A stretch of DNA of 64,000 nt from Sphingopyxis granuli NBRC 100800 (GCF_001591045.1 NZ_BCUA01000004.1:1-64000); one strand, 5' to 3'; numbered from the stretch's first letter, positions 54,354 to 64,000 are shown. Program-made: numbers and translations. Notes: generated by a model not told the origin, from the letters alone.

Positions 54354-54815
54354 GGATCGTCTCCTCCCGTGTATCTGCCGTGACCGGGCCGGCAGTTTCA
54401 ATTTAGTTCTAAAAACGCGTGAATTTGGTTATGATGTAATGCTTGTGGCGCGAGGTCAAGGGACCATTTACTGCTGGGCGGCGGCATCGGTCGCGCCGGG
54501 CGAAGGACGGCCGCCGCAGCAAGCGATAGGTGGCGGCGGTCGCGGCGTGGACGGGACGGTCTTTTCCTGTATGGCTTTGCATATCAATCCATTATCCGGC
54601 TTGCATCCCCCGGCGGAGGGGAAAGAATCTCTCGTCCGAGAAGGCTGTCCGTTCCAAAAATGACAGTTTTCACATTTTTTTATGGCGCGGAATTGACTGT
54701 CGCTTCACATTATGCTCAAAATCACGCAACTGTTCACGGGAATGGCGGTAATCAATGCCGGCGACCGTGGAAGTCACAGACGGGTTTCCAGTTCGGGGAG
54801 TTTAGGAGCATGGGT
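54354..54815. other. Divergent intergenic region
   Basis: Separates the DUF885 gene from the TonB receptor. It is more AT-rich around 54660-54740 (including TTGACT near 54693) and probably carries both promoters. I see no Fur-box-like palindrome and no gene I would support. Confidence 0.5.
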
Positions 54816-57659
54816 ATGAAGCGGGTTGCAGGCATTCGGGCGGGATTGCAGGGCGGATCGGCGCTCTTCCTGTCGATGGCGGTAATGGGGACGGCCATGG
54901 CCCAGGCCCCAGTTTCCGAAAATGACGGCATCGCCGACGACAGCGCGGGCATCGTCGTCACCGGGTCGCGCATTCCGCGCCCCGACGTCGATTCGAACAG
55001 CCCGGTCAACGTGGTCGGCGAGAGCGAGATCAAGCTGGCGGCGACGGTCGAGAGCGAGCAGCTCCTCAACGCGCTGCCGCAGGCCGTCTCGGGGTCGGGC
55101 GCGCAGTCCAACTCCGGCAACGGGTCGGCGACGGTCAACCTCCGCAACCTCGGCGCCGTGCGCACGCTGGTCCTCCAGAACGGCCGCCGCATCGTCGGCG
55201 CGTCGCAGGACGGCGTCGTCGACCTCAACATGATCCCGCCCTCGCTGGTGTCGCGGGTCGAGGTCGTCACCGGCGGCGCTTCGGCCGTCTACGGTTCGGA
55301 CGCGATGGCGGGCGTCGTCAACTTCGTCACCAAGGACGATTTCGAGGGACTCGAGATCGGCGGCTCCTACGGCATCAGCGACGAGGGCGACGCGCAGCGC
55401 TACAACGTCGACCTGACCGTCGGCGGCAACTTCGCCGACGGCCGCGGCAATATCGTCTTCCACGGCAGCTATTACGATCGTGCGATGGTCAAGGGCGCGG
55501 CCCGCGATCATGCGGTCGTCTATCTGGCCGACGCCATCGTCGACGGAAAGCCGGTGCTGATCCCGTCGGGCAACGGTGTGACGCCGCAGGGCACGATCTT
55601 CAGCCCGCAGCTGGTTGGCCTCACCGATCCCTATGGCAACACCATCGGCACCGCGGGCATCTTCTTCGCGCCCGAGGGGTGGCGCGCCTATCGCGCGAGC
55701 GACGGGTTCAACGACCGTCCCTACACCAATCTGCAGATGCCGATGCAGCGCTGGCAGGGGTCGGTCATCGGTCATTACGACGTGACCGACGACGTCACGG
55801 CCTTCTGGGAAGGGTCGTACGTCCACAGCAAGATCAACTCGACGCTGGGCGCCGTGCCGATGAGCAGCTCGGGCTTCATCCCCGGGTTCCAGCTCGACCT
55901 GCGCAATCCCTATCTCGCGCCGACGCTGCGCGATTTCCTGAGCGCCAACATGGATGCCGACGGGGATAATCTGGTTCCTGTGAACATCAACCGGCGTCTG
56001 CTCGACGGCGGGTCGCGCACCAGCGACCAGACGCGCGATTTCTATCGCTTCGTCGTCGGCCTGCGCGGCAATCTGACCGACCGGCTGAAGTGGGAGGTCT
56101 TCTACAACCAGGGCGAGACCAAGGTGACCGACGTCCAGGGCGGCGGCGTGCTCATCGACAATTTCGCCAACGGCTTCCTGACCGATCCGACCGATCCCTA
56201 CAAGTGCGCGGTCGCCGATCCGAAGTGCGTCGTTCTCAATCCCTTCGGCCTCAATTCGCTGACGCCGGAGATGATGAACTATATCTACACCGACCTCACC
56301 AACATCACGACGATCCGGCAGAAGCAGGCCGGCGCGAGCGTGACGGGGTCGCTCTTCTCGCTGCCCGCCGGCGACGTCGGCATCGCGCTGGGCGCGGAAT
56401 ATCGCAAGGAAAGCTCCGCCTTCGATCCCGATCAGCTCTATGTGCAGGGCAAGGCGCTGTCGCGTGCGGCGGGGCTCAGCCCGACCGCGGGATCGTTCGA
56501 CGTCTCCGAACTCTATGGCGAGCTCTATGTGCCGATCCTCGCCGACATGCCGGGGATCCAGCTGCTCGCGTTCGAGGGCGGCCTGCGCTACTCCGACTAT
56601 TCGACCGCGGGCGGGGTCTGGTCGTACAAGCTGGGCGGCGAATATTCGCCGTTCCGCGGCCTGAAGCTGCGCGGCCTCTATCAGCGCGCGGTGCGTGCGC
56701 CGAACGTCGTCGAACTCTATTCGGGTGCGACCAACACGGCGCCGCAGGCGGTCGACTTCTGCAACGCGACGCCCGAGCGCACGGCGGCGGAGCGCGACTT
56801 CTGCGTCAACTCGCTGGGCGTTCCGGGGGCCGTCATCGACGTGTTCCAGCAGGAAAACCAGCAGATCCGCGCGATCACCGGCGGCAATCCGAACCTTCAG
56901 GAAGAAACCTCGGACACTTGGTCGGTCGGCGCGGTGGTTCGTCCCGACTTCGTCCCGAACCTTCAGTTGACGGTGGATTATTACAATATCCGCATCAAGG
57001 ACGCGATCGGATCGTTCGGCGGCGGCCTGCAGTCGGTGATCAACGCGTGCAATGCCAACATGTCGATGAGCAACATCTTCTGTCAGCCGCTCAGCAAGCG
57101 GACCCCCGACGGTCAGCTCTATGACGTTGCGCTGCTCAACGCGAACATCGCTAACATGAAGGCGTCGGGCATCGACTATCGTATCGACTACCGGCACAGC
57201 CTGGGTTCGGGTAGCCTCAGCTACTATCTGGCGGGCACCTATCTGATCGATTCGATCACGCAGGGCAGCCCGATCGCGAACCCGGTCAATTGTGCCGGCT
57301 TCATCGGCGGCGGCAGCTGTTCGACGGCCAACCCCAAGTGGCGCTTCACGCAGCGCCTGACCTGGGAAGTCGACAAGCTGCAGCTTTCGCTCCGCCACCG
57401 CTTCATCGGTTCCGCGAAGGATGGTCGAATCGCGGGAGCAAAGGCTTCGGGCGCGGCGATTCCCTTGCTCGCCGTGCCCGAAACCGGCGACGTCCATTAC
57501 TTCGACCTCAGCGCCAACTATGACGTGATGGACAATTTCAGCTTCTTCGCGGCGGTCGACAATCTGTTCGACCGTGATCCGCCCTACTACCTCTACGAGC
57601 GTGAAACCTACGACGCCATCGGTCGCCGGTTCACGATCGGGTTCCGGGCGAACTTCTGA
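54816..57659 (+). CDS. TonB-dependent outer-membrane receptor
   Basis: 947 residues from ATG 54816, seven bases after AGGAG; an ATG at 54810 is also in frame. Signal peptide ends near AMAQA. A TonB-box-like VVTGSRIPRPD leads to the plug domain (RNLGAVRTLVLQNGRR, VVTGGASAVYGSDAMAG), and a 22-strand barrel ends in TIGFRANF with a terminal Phe. It is a member of the large sphingomonad group with ASAVYGSDA in the plug. Neighbouring peptidases suggest import of peptides or related compounds. Confidence 0.95.
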   Translation: MKRVAGIRAGLQGGSALFLSMAVMGTAMAQAPVSENDGIADDSAGIVVTGSRIPRPDVDSNSPVNVVGESEIKLAATVESEQLLNALPQAVSGSGAQSNSGNGSATVNLRNLGAVRTLVLQNGRRIVGASQDGVVDLNMIPPSLVSRVEVVTGGASAVYGSDAMAGVVNFVTKDDFEGLEIGGSYGISDEGDAQRYNVDLTVGGNFADGRGNIVFHGSYYDRAMVKGAARDHAVVYLADAIVDGKPVLIPSGNGVTPQGTIFSPQLVGLTDPYGNTIGTAGIFFAPEGWRAYRASDGFNDRPYTNLQMPMQRWQGSVIGHYDVTDDVTAFWEGSYVHSKINSTLGAVPMSSSGFIPGFQLDLRNPYLAPTLRDFLSANMDADGDNLVPVNINRRLLDGGSRTSDQTRDFYRFVVGLRGNLTDRLKWEVFYNQGETKVTDVQGGGVLIDNFANGFLTDPTDPYKCAVADPKCVVLNPFGLNSLTPEMMNYIYTDLTNITTIRQKQAGASVTGSLFSLPAGDVGIALGAEYRKESSAFDPDQLYVQGKALSRAAGLSPTAGSFDVSELYGELYVPILADMPGIQLLAFEGGLRYSDYSTAGGVWSYKLGGEYSPFRGLKLRGLYQRAVRAPNVVELYSGATNTAPQAVDFCNATPERTAAERDFCVNSLGVPGAVIDVFQQENQQIRAITGGNPNLQEETSDTWSVGAVVRPDFVPNLQLTVDYYNIRIKDAIGSFGGGLQSVINACNANMSMSNIFCQPLSKRTPDGQLYDVALLNANIANMKASGIDYRIDYRHSLGSGSLSYYLAGTYLIDSITQGSPIANPVNCAGFIGGGSCSTANPKWRFTQRLTWEVDKLQLSLRHRFIGSAKDGRIAGAKASGAAIPLLAVPETGDVHYFDLSANYDVMDNFSFFAAVDNLFDRDPPYYLYERETYDAIGRRFTIGFRANF

Positions 57660-57742
57660 GTGGAAAGGCACCGGCCGCGGCGGCATCATTCCGTCGCGGC
57701 CGGGCCGCCGTGCGAAGTGCGTTCAAGCTGGGGTTGCGATAG

Positions 57743-59980
57743 ATGAACAAGATGGGTCTGTTCCGGTCGGTCGGCGTTGCGCTGGCGTTGGCTCTTTCCT
57801 CGACGGCGGCAAGCGCGCAGGATCGTCCCGCACCGCATGCCCCCGTCCACGGCGGCGCGAAGGTGGCGGGGACGTCGCTGTCGATCGACGAACTCTATCG
57901 CACCAAGAGCCTGATCGGAACGACGCCCGAAGGCTATAGCTGGGCGGCGGACGGTGACACGGTGTTGTTCCTGTGGAACGACGAAGGTTACAGCTTCCGC
58001 GACATCTGGTCCTATTCGGTCCGGACGGGGAAGAAGACGCGGCTCACCTTCCTGGGCCGCGACAGCAAGCCCGAAGCCGAGCAGAAGGGGATCGCGCAGG
58101 CGGTCGCGCTAGACCGGGGGCGGGTGGCGTTCACGCTGGGCGGACAGCTTCATATCCGCGAGGCGAACGGCACGGTCACGCCGGTCGAAACCGACAAGCA
58201 GGCGGTCCGCAAGCTTGCCGTGTCGCCCGACGGCACGCGGCTGGCCTTCATTTCGGGCAACCCCGTCGATACGCGCAATCGCGTGACGCTGGGCGGCGTG
58301 CTCTGGGTCCGCGACGTTGCGGCGAAGGGCGGCAATGCCGCGCGCCGCGTCGCGGGGGACGACGATCCCAAGGTCTATATCGGCGATTTCCAGTGGTCGG
58401 CCGACGGCAAGGCGATCGCCTTCGAGCAATCCGACGACCGCGCCATGCCCGAGCGCGACATCTATTATTACGCCAAGGGCGGCTTGCAGAACAATCGCGT
58501 CATCCGGGCCTTTCCGGGCGACGAGACAACGAAGGCCACGGTCGGCGTCGTCACCCTCGCGTCGGGCGACGTGCGCTTTTTCGAACGCCCGAACGCCAAG
58601 GATCATATCTGGGACTATGGCCTGTCGAACGACGGCAAGCGCCTGTTCGTCAGCGGCTCCGACATGGAGACGAAGGAACATAGCATCTATGTCTTCGACG
58701 TCGCGAGCGGGACGCGCGAAACCTTCTATCAGCTGCGCGAGGCGAAGCATCTGCGTCCCGACTGGAAGGTCGCATGGGCGCCGCGCGACGACGGGCTGAT
58801 CATCCTGACCGACCGCGACGGCTGGCTGCACCTCTATCACCAGCGCGCCGCGGGCGAAGCGCCGCGCCAGATCACGAGCGGCCGGTGGGAGATCGAATCC
58901 TTCGCGGTCGACGGCAAGCGCGGCCAGCTCTATTTTACCGCGAACGAATCCTACATCCCCGACCGCCAGCTCTATCGCGTGCCGGTCGCGGGGGGTGCGA
59001 TCGAGCGGTTGAGCGGTGCCGCGGCAGGGACGCACCAGCCGGTCTATTCGCCTGATTTCCGCCATATCGCCGACTGGTACAGCAACGACACCACGCCGCC
59101 CGAGCTTTTCCTGATCGACACGGCGAAGCCGGGCAAAGCGGTGCAGGTTACCAAGTCGCCGCAACCCGAATTCTATACCCAGACCTGGGCGAACATCGGC
59201 TATGTCGAGTTTCCGAGCCATGTCGACGGCACCAACCTTGTCGCGCGGCTGAGCCTGCCCGCCAACTATGATCCCGCGAAACGCTATCCGGTGATCGTCG
59301 GTTCGGTCTATTCGGACGCGGTGCGCAACCAGTGGGGCGGCCGCCGCGCGCACCCGACCTGGGGCCTCGACCAATATTTCGTCGCGCAGGGCTATATCGT
59401 CCTCAACGTCAATATCCGCGGATCGTGGGGGCAGGGACGCGACCACAACCAGACGCAATATCAAAGCTATGGCGAGACCGACATCAACGACCTGGAAAGC
59501 GGCGTCCGCTATCTGGTCGAGAAGGGCTATGCCGATCCCAGGCGGATCGGCATCTGGGGGTCGAGCTATGGCGGGCTGATGACGATCATGTCGCTGGCGA
59601 AGAAGCCCGGCGTCTATGCCGCCGGCATCGCCGGGGCGCCCGCGACCAACGTCTGGCACGCCTATCCGTCGCAGATGTGGATCATGGGGCCGCCCGACGG
59701 CGCCGACATGCCGGCCCGCTACGAAGCGCAATCGGCGCTTTATCAGGCCAAGGGCATCAAGGACCGGCTGATGATCATCCACGGAACGCGCGACCCGGTC
59801 GTGCTCTATTCCGACACGATCGCGCTGATCGAGGGAATGATCCAGCGCGAGCAGATGTTCGAACTCGTCACGCTGCCCGGCGCCAATCACGCTTGGGCCA
59901 GCGACAACCTGCCGCAGGCGCGTTTCGCCTTCAAGAAAATGGTCGATTTCTTCGACCGCAACGTGAAGAACAGGGAGTGA
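57743..59980 (+). CDS. S9 family (DPP IV/prolyl oligopeptidase-like) peptidase
   Basis: A 745-residue exported serine peptidase. Signal peptide LALALSSTAASAQ, a beta-propeller (about 60-480) with DPP4-type blades, and a C-terminal hydrolase with GSSYGGLM (Ser near 610), Asp in GTRDPVV (near 684) and His in GANHAWA (near 715). It probably cleaves short peptides in the periplasm. The next gene starts 1 bp later. Confidence 0.94.
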   Translation: MNKMGLFRSVGVALALALSSTAASAQDRPAPHAPVHGGAKVAGTSLSIDELYRTKSLIGTTPEGYSWAADGDTVLFLWNDEGYSFRDIWSYSVRTGKKTRLTFLGRDSKPEAEQKGIAQAVALDRGRVAFTLGGQLHIREANGTVTPVETDKQAVRKLAVSPDGTRLAFISGNPVDTRNRVTLGGVLWVRDVAAKGGNAARRVAGDDDPKVYIGDFQWSADGKAIAFEQSDDRAMPERDIYYYAKGGLQNNRVIRAFPGDETTKATVGVVTLASGDVRFFERPNAKDHIWDYGLSNDGKRLFVSGSDMETKEHSIYVFDVASGTRETFYQLREAKHLRPDWKVAWAPRDDGLIILTDRDGWLHLYHQRAAGEAPRQITSGRWEIESFAVDGKRGQLYFTANESYIPDRQLYRVPVAGGAIERLSGAAAGTHQPVYSPDFRHIADWYSNDTTPPELFLIDTAKPGKAVQVTKSPQPEFYTQTWANIGYVEFPSHVDGTNLVARLSLPANYDPAKRYPVIVGSVYSDAVRNQWGGRRAHPTWGLDQYFVAQGYIVLNVNIRGSWGQGRDHNQTQYQSYGETDINDLESGVRYLVEKGYADPRRIGIWGSSYGGLMTIMSLAKKPGVYAAGIAGAPATNVWHAYPSQMWIMGPPDGADMPARYEAQSALYQAKGIKDRLMIIHGTRDPVVLYSDTIALIEGMIQREQMFELVTLPGANHAWASDNLPQARFAFKKMVDFFDRNVKNRE

Positions 59981-59981
59981 C

Positions 59982-61655
59982 ATGCTGCGGCGTGCGATTT
60001 CCCTGATGATCGGCGGCGCGGCGCTGCTGTCGGCGACGGGCGCCGCGGCGCAGGCCGAGGTGCAGGCGCTGGGCGCCGACTTCTGGGCGTGGCGCGCCAC
60101 GACCCAGCCGGCGACGAGCGACGACATTCCGCGGATCGTGCGCCCCGAAAAATGGACGCCCGACTGGTCGCCCGCCGCCGTCGACGCCCAGAAGCGGCAG
60201 CTCGCGGCGTTCGAAACGCGGTGGAAGGCGCTCGCGCAGGCGCCGCAGTCGGTCGGCGAGACGGTCGATTACCGGCTGGTCGGATCGGCGCTGGCGCGCG
60301 TGCGCTGGGAACTCGACCATGTCGCCGCGTGGCGGCGCCAGCCGCATTTCTATGTTGCGCAGGCGCTGAACCCGATCTTCGAACTGTTGTTGCCGCCGCC
60401 CCCGCTCGAACGGGCGCGGATCGACGACGTCATCCGGCTGCTCGGCCACGCGCCGACGACCCTCGCTGCGGGCAAGGCCAACCTCACCGACATGCGCGGG
60501 CCGTTCGTCGACGCTGCGCTCGCGCAGGTCGCGCAGGTCCCGTCCAGCCTGAACGGCATGGTCGCCGGCATCGATCCCCACGCGACGCCGGGCCAGCGCC
60601 GGCAGCTCCGCACCGCGGCCGACAAGGCGATCGCGGCCTTCGCCGATTTCGAAGCCTTCCTGAACGCCCGGCGCGCCGGCTTGTCCGATGCGACCGCGGT
60701 CGGCCGCGACAGCTATCGCTATTTCCTCGGCAGCGTTGCCCTCTATCCCTATTCGCCCGAGGAACTGCAGGTGATGGGGCGGCAGGAATGGGCGCGCTCG
60801 GTATTGTTCGAGGAACTCGAGCGCAACCGCAACGCGGGGCTGCCCGAACTGCCGATCGGCGCATCGATCGACGCGGTGACGGCGAAGCTCGACGCCGACG
60901 AACGCAAGGTCCGGGCCTTTCTGCGCGACCGCAAGCTGCTGACCGTGCCCGAATGGGTGGGCCATTATAACGCCCAGCCCTTTCCGGCCTATCTGGCGCC
61001 GATCGGCTGGCTGGGGCGGACCTTCGACCTGACGAGCCGGACGCGTGTCGGACAGAATGCGACCGTCTATCTTCCCGAACCGTCGCCCGGGCTCGGCTAT
61101 TTCAACCTGTCGATCACCCGCGATCCGCGCCCGATCATCGTGCACGAAGGCGTGCCCGGCCATTTCTTCCAGCTCAGCCTGGGCTGGAAGCATCCGAACC
61201 CGCTGCGCCGCCACTATTACGACAGCGGCGCAAACGAGGGGACGGGCTTCTATGCCGAGGAGATGATGCTTCAGGCGGGCCTATGGGCCGACGCGCCCCG
61301 GACGCGCGAGATCATCTACAATTTCGCCCGGCTGCGCGCGCTGCGGGTCGAGGTCGACGTGAAGCTGGCGCTTGGCGACTTCAGCATCGCCGAGGCGGCG
61401 GACTATCTGGAAAAGATGGTGCCGATGGACCGCGCCACGGCGGAAGAGGAAGCGGTCTTCTTCGCCGCCGCGCCGGGACAGGCGATCAGCTATCAGATCG
61501 GCAAGATGCAGACGGCGGAATTCCTGGCCGAGGCGCGGGTGCGCGAGGGCAAGGATTTCGACCTAAAGCGCTTCCACGATTATCTCTGGCTCAACGGCAA
61601 TGTGCCCATCGCGCTCCAGAAGCAGGAGTATCTGGCGATGGTGGACGGGAAATAG
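59982..61655 (+). CDS. DUF885 family secreted peptidase, intact motif
   Basis: 557 residues, signal peptide MLRRAISLMIGGAALLSATGAAA. The motif is HEGVPGHFF with a downstream EGTGFYAEEMML, an intact zinc-peptidase-like site. It is a paralogue of the gene at 52653, whose motif is altered. It lies 1 bp after the S9 gene and 8 bp before the DUF3830 gene, so these are one operon. Confidence 0.9.
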   Translation: MLRRAISLMIGGAALLSATGAAAQAEVQALGADFWAWRATTQPATSDDIPRIVRPEKWTPDWSPAAVDAQKRQLAAFETRWKALAQAPQSVGETVDYRLVGSALARVRWELDHVAAWRRQPHFYVAQALNPIFELLLPPPPLERARIDDVIRLLGHAPTTLAAGKANLTDMRGPFVDAALAQVAQVPSSLNGMVAGIDPHATPGQRRQLRTAADKAIAAFADFEAFLNARRAGLSDATAVGRDSYRYFLGSVALYPYSPEELQVMGRQEWARSVLFEELERNRNAGLPELPIGASIDAVTAKLDADERKVRAFLRDRKLLTVPEWVGHYNAQPFPAYLAPIGWLGRTFDLTSRTRVGQNATVYLPEPSPGLGYFNLSITRDPRPIIVHEGVPGHFFQLSLGWKHPNPLRRHYYDSGANEGTGFYAEEMMLQAGLWADAPRTREIIYNFARLRALRVEVDVKLALGDFSIAEAADYLEKMVPMDRATAEEEAVFFAAAPGQAISYQIGKMQTAEFLAEARVREGKDFDLKRFHDYLWLNGNVPIALQKQEYLAMVDGK

Positions 61656-61663
61656 GGAGCGCC

Positions 61664-62143
61664 ATGCGTATTATCCGACTGACCGAACCGCAGTCCGGCC
61701 TGTCCGCGCGCTGCCGCCTGATCGAGGATGCGGCGCCCGAATCGGCGGCCTTCCTGTGGGACCTCGCCGAACGCCGCGCGGCGTTCGAAGCCATGCATGC
61801 GATCTGGACCGGCCCCGAGATCTCCGTCCCGATGCCGGCCAGCACGCTGCCGGCCGGGATGGCGCAGCCCGCCATCCCGGCCGAGAACGCGACCTCCTAT
61901 CCCGAGGCGGGCGACATCGTCCTCGCCTATCTCGCCGCGGGCAGCACCAAGGGGCTGCCGCCGGGACCCTTCTACGACATCGGCCTCTTCTATGGCGGCG
62001 GCGGGCGCCTGCTGATGCCCTTCGGGTGGATCCAGGCGAATGTCTGTGCCCGCATCCTCGACGAGGATCTGGCCAAGGCGCAGGCCGACTGCCGCGCCAT
62101 CCGGCGCAACGGCGCTTGCACCCTGACGATCGAAACCGCCTGA
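61664..62143 (+). CDS. DUF3830 family protein
   Basis: A 159-residue protein from ATG 61664 with GGGAGC upstream. It has the cyclophilin-like DUF3830 pattern: LIEDAAPESAAFLWDL, ENATSYPEAGDIVLAY and GPFYDIGLFYGGGGRLL. Activity of the family is unknown. It is conserved in operons with amidohydrolase- or peptidase-type genes, as here. Confidence 0.8.
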   Translation: MRIIRLTEPQSGLSARCRLIEDAAPESAAFLWDLAERRAAFEAMHAIWTGPEISVPMPASTLPAGMAQPAIPAENATSYPEAGDIVLAYLAAGSTKGLPPGPFYDIGLFYGGGGRLLMPFGWIQANVCARILDEDLAKAQADCRAIRRNGACTLTIETA

Positions 62144-62155
62144 GGACGCCCGCCC

Positions 62156-63055
62156 ATGACCTATGACGATCTGATGTCCTTGCTGGGCAACTGGCTGCTT
62201 CCGGGATCGCTGGTGGCGATCATGGTGTCGATGGGCCTGTCGCTGACCGCCGACGATTTCCGGCAGGTGTTCCGCAACAAGCGCGCGCTGATCTTCGGCG
62301 TCTGCTCGATGCTGGTCGTGCCGCCGTTGATCGGGCTCACGCTCGCGCTGACGGTGGTGCCCACCGCGGCGCTCGCGGTCGGCTTCGTCCTGCTCGCGAC
62401 GACCCCCGGCGGCATGTTGTCGAACCTGTTCACGGACATGGCGAAGGGCGATCTGGCGCTGTCAATGTCGATGACGCTGATTCTCAGCATGATCTATATC
62501 TTCGTGGTCCCCTTCTACGCGCATTTCGCGCTGCTCCATTTCATGGGGCTGGAGGCGGACGTGCAGGTGCCGCTTGCCTCCTTCTTCTGGGACATCTTTT
62601 CGATCACGGTGCTGCCCGCAACGGTGGGCTTCGCGATCCGCGCGTGGCGGCCCGATTTTGCGATCTGGTTCAAGCGCTACCTGAAGAATGCGGCGACGAT
62701 CGTCCTGTTCAGCTCCTTCGGCGTGATCCTCTACGACCAGGTTCCGGTGCTGCGCGAAAATCTGGGGGCGCTGTTCTGGATCACGGTCGCGCTCAATCTG
62801 ACCATGGTCGTCGTCGTGATGACCATCGTGCGCTTTGCCGGCTTCTCGCGGCGCGAGAATGTCGCGATCGGGATCGAGCATCTGATGCGGCAGGAAGGCA
62901 CCGCGATCTTCATCGCCGTTTCGATCGTCGGCAACAACGAGATGTCGTTGCCGATGATCATGAACACACCCGTGGCGCTTTGTTTCGTGCTGCTCTTCGT
63001 TGCCATCGCGCGGCGGACGGGGCGGCCGGAGCAGGGCGTTCCAGCCACGATCTGA
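62156..63055 (+). CDS. Bile acid:sodium symporter (BASS) family transporter
   Basis: A 299-residue inner-membrane carrier with about nine to ten helices. Family marks: MVSMGLSLTADDF near the start, LLATTPGGMLSNLFTDMAKGDLALS (unwound helix and sodium site) and HLMRQEGTAIFIAVSIVGN. It probably moves an organic anion with sodium across the inner membrane, here perhaps the product of the peptide locus. Confidence 0.9.
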   Translation: MTYDDLMSLLGNWLLPGSLVAIMVSMGLSLTADDFRQVFRNKRALIFGVCSMLVVPPLIGLTLALTVVPTAALAVGFVLLATTPGGMLSNLFTDMAKGDLALSMSMTLILSMIYIFVVPFYAHFALLHFMGLEADVQVPLASFFWDIFSITVLPATVGFAIRAWRPDFAIWFKRYLKNAATIVLFSSFGVILYDQVPVLRENLGALFWITVALNLTMVVVVMTIVRFAGFSRRENVAIGIEHLMRQEGTAIFIAVSIVGNNEMSLPMIMNTPVALCFVLLFVAIARRTGRPEQGVPATI

Positions 63056-63194
63056 ACCATAGCAAGATAGAGCGCCCGGCAAACGGGCGAGCAGGAAAGT
63101 TCGCAGTTATGACAGTGTCCCGAGTTGTGGGCGTCGCGACGGGGTCTCTCCCGCTCGTCGCGATGGGCACCCTCTTCGTCGCTTCGACGGAGCG

Positions 63195-64000
63195 ATGATG
63201 CAGCATCGATCGATCTCCCGCGCCGCTCGCAAGGATAGTGTCACGAGCCCGCTGTGGACGGCGACCGCCGCCCCGGGGCCCGCGCTGGCGCCGCTGTCGG
63301 GCCATGTCGAGACCGACGTGCTGGTCGTCGGCGGCGGCATCGCCGGAACCGCGACGGCGCTCCATCTGGCCGAAAAGGGTGTCCCGGTCGTGCTGGTCGA
63401 AGCGGGCCAGCCGGGCGACGGCGCGACCGGGCAGAGCGGCGGACTCGTCGCACCCGACTATATCCGCCATTCGCCCGATTCGGCGCGGCAGGCGTTCGGC
63501 GCGGAGGACGGCGAACGGCTGAACCGGATGATCGGGGCCTCGGGCCGCTTCGTCTTCGACCTTATCGCGCGGCACGCGATCGATTGCGACGCGCGCCCGG
63601 ACGGCTTCTACACCCCCGCGCACACCGAGGCGCTCGCCGACAATCAGCGCCGCTCCGCCGACCAGTGGCGGTCGCGCGGCTATGCCGTCGATTTCGTCGA
63701 GGGCGCAGAGGTCCGGCGGCTGTTCGGCGCCGAACGCTATTGCGGCGCGCTGCGCTTCGGCGACGGCGGCAGCCTCAACCCGCTCGCCTATGTCCGCGGC
63801 CTTGCCCGCGCGGCCGAGCGCGAAGGCGCGCGCCTGTTCGCGAACAGCCCGGTCGCCGCGCTCGAGCGGACGACGGACGGCTGGCTTTGCCGCACGCCCG
63901 GCGGGACGGTGCGCGCGGACCGCGTCGTTCTGGCTGCCAACGGCGGCAACGGTGCGCTGCACCCGGCGATGCGGCGGACGACCCTGCCGCTGCACGTCTT
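63195..64000 (+). CDS. Partial: FAD-dependent amino-acid-oxidase-type oxidoreductase
   Basis: At least 268 residues, running off the right edge without a stop. Two adjacent ATG codons (63195, 63198) are possible starts. The dinucleotide-binding motif VVGGGIAGTATALHLAE (near residues 46-62), then EAGQPGDGATGQSGG, marks a DAO-family flavoprotein. The visible part contains no frameshift. It may oxidise the amine or amino acid released by the upstream peptidases; inference. Confidence 0.88.
   Translation, partial: MMQHRSISRAARKDSVTSPLWTATAAPGPALAPLSGHVETDVLVVGGGIAGTATALHLAEKGVPVVLVEAGQPGDGATGQSGGLVAPDYIRHSPDSARQAFGAEDGERLNRMIGASGRFVFDLIARHAIDCDARPDGFYTPAHTEALADNQRRSADQWRSRGYAVDFVEGAEVRRLFGAERYCGALRFGDGGSLNPLAYVRGLARAAEREGARLFANSPVAALERTTDGWLCRTPGGTVRADRVVLAANGGNGALHPAMRRTTLPLHV

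Noticed and set aside
52632-54383. Long plus-strand frame opposite the DUF885 gene
   Set aside because: The minus strand gives a full DUF885 protein with signal peptide; the plus frame has no recognisable domain.
54774-57689. 971-codon minus-strand frame antisense to the TonB receptor
   Set aside because: The plus strand encodes a complete receptor with signal peptide, plug and C-terminal Phe; the antisense product is Arg/Asp/Ala repeats without any motif.

Overview
The window reads as chromosome of an alphaproteobacterium, most likely a sphingomonad (Sphingopyxis/Sphingomonas-like). The flanking DNA is very GC-rich and carries typical sphingomonad genes and repeats: split purS/purQ, a DUF3667 membrane protein, a periplasmic M16 peptidase, a TonB receptor with S9 and DUF885 peptidases, and palindromic CCCCGGCGAAAGCCGGGG repeats. 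The genus is an inference from gene content only.

Left core (1-11096): a cut-off proA-like start, DUF3667 protein, DUF1801 protein, enoyl-CoA hydratase, purC, M16 peptidase, an unrecognised gene behind a candidate Fur box, the bfd-bfr iron-storage pair, purS-purQ, a small membrane protein, a queuosine-precursor transporter and an intact tRNA-Arg(TCT).

Mobile element (11103-51695, about 40.6 kb): lower-GC DNA starts 6 bp after the tRNA CCA. It begins TGTCCGGTT and ends in the inverted complement (16 of the first 21 positions match). ATTCT and TTTCT flank it as a near-perfect 5-bp target duplication. At its right end lies tnsA-tnsB-tnsC-tniQ, so I read the whole segment as one Tn7-like transposon targeted downstream of the tRNA-Arg gene, with repeated TnsB-like sites in both ends.

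The cargo looks like a defence island: a DEDDh exonuclease; a metallophosphoesterase-STAND NTPase divergent from a DUF4062 protein; a five-gene operon encoding a minimal GrpE, an Hsp70, an AAA ATPase, a membrane protein and a divergent J-like protein; an SRAP protein; a HEPN-like protein; small unknown genes and an SNase-like protein; McrBC; an ArsR-type regulator; a complete type I restriction-modification system; and a DUF1828/DUF1829 protein with an unknown partner. Two transposase-derived DNA-binding proteins with degenerate cores sit between cargo and tns genes. A 40-bp operator-like sequence occurs both before arsR and about 18 kb away before another cargo gene. The GrpE-Hsp70-AAA-membrane-J operon is the best candidate here for an undescribed system.

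Right core (51696-64000): an alpha/beta hydrolase, then a locus probably for peptide or amino-acid scavenging: DUF885 peptidase divergent from a TonB-dependent receptor, an S9 peptidase, a second DUF885 peptidase, a DUF3830 protein, a bile-acid:sodium-symporter-family carrier and a cut-off FAD-dependent oxidoreductase.
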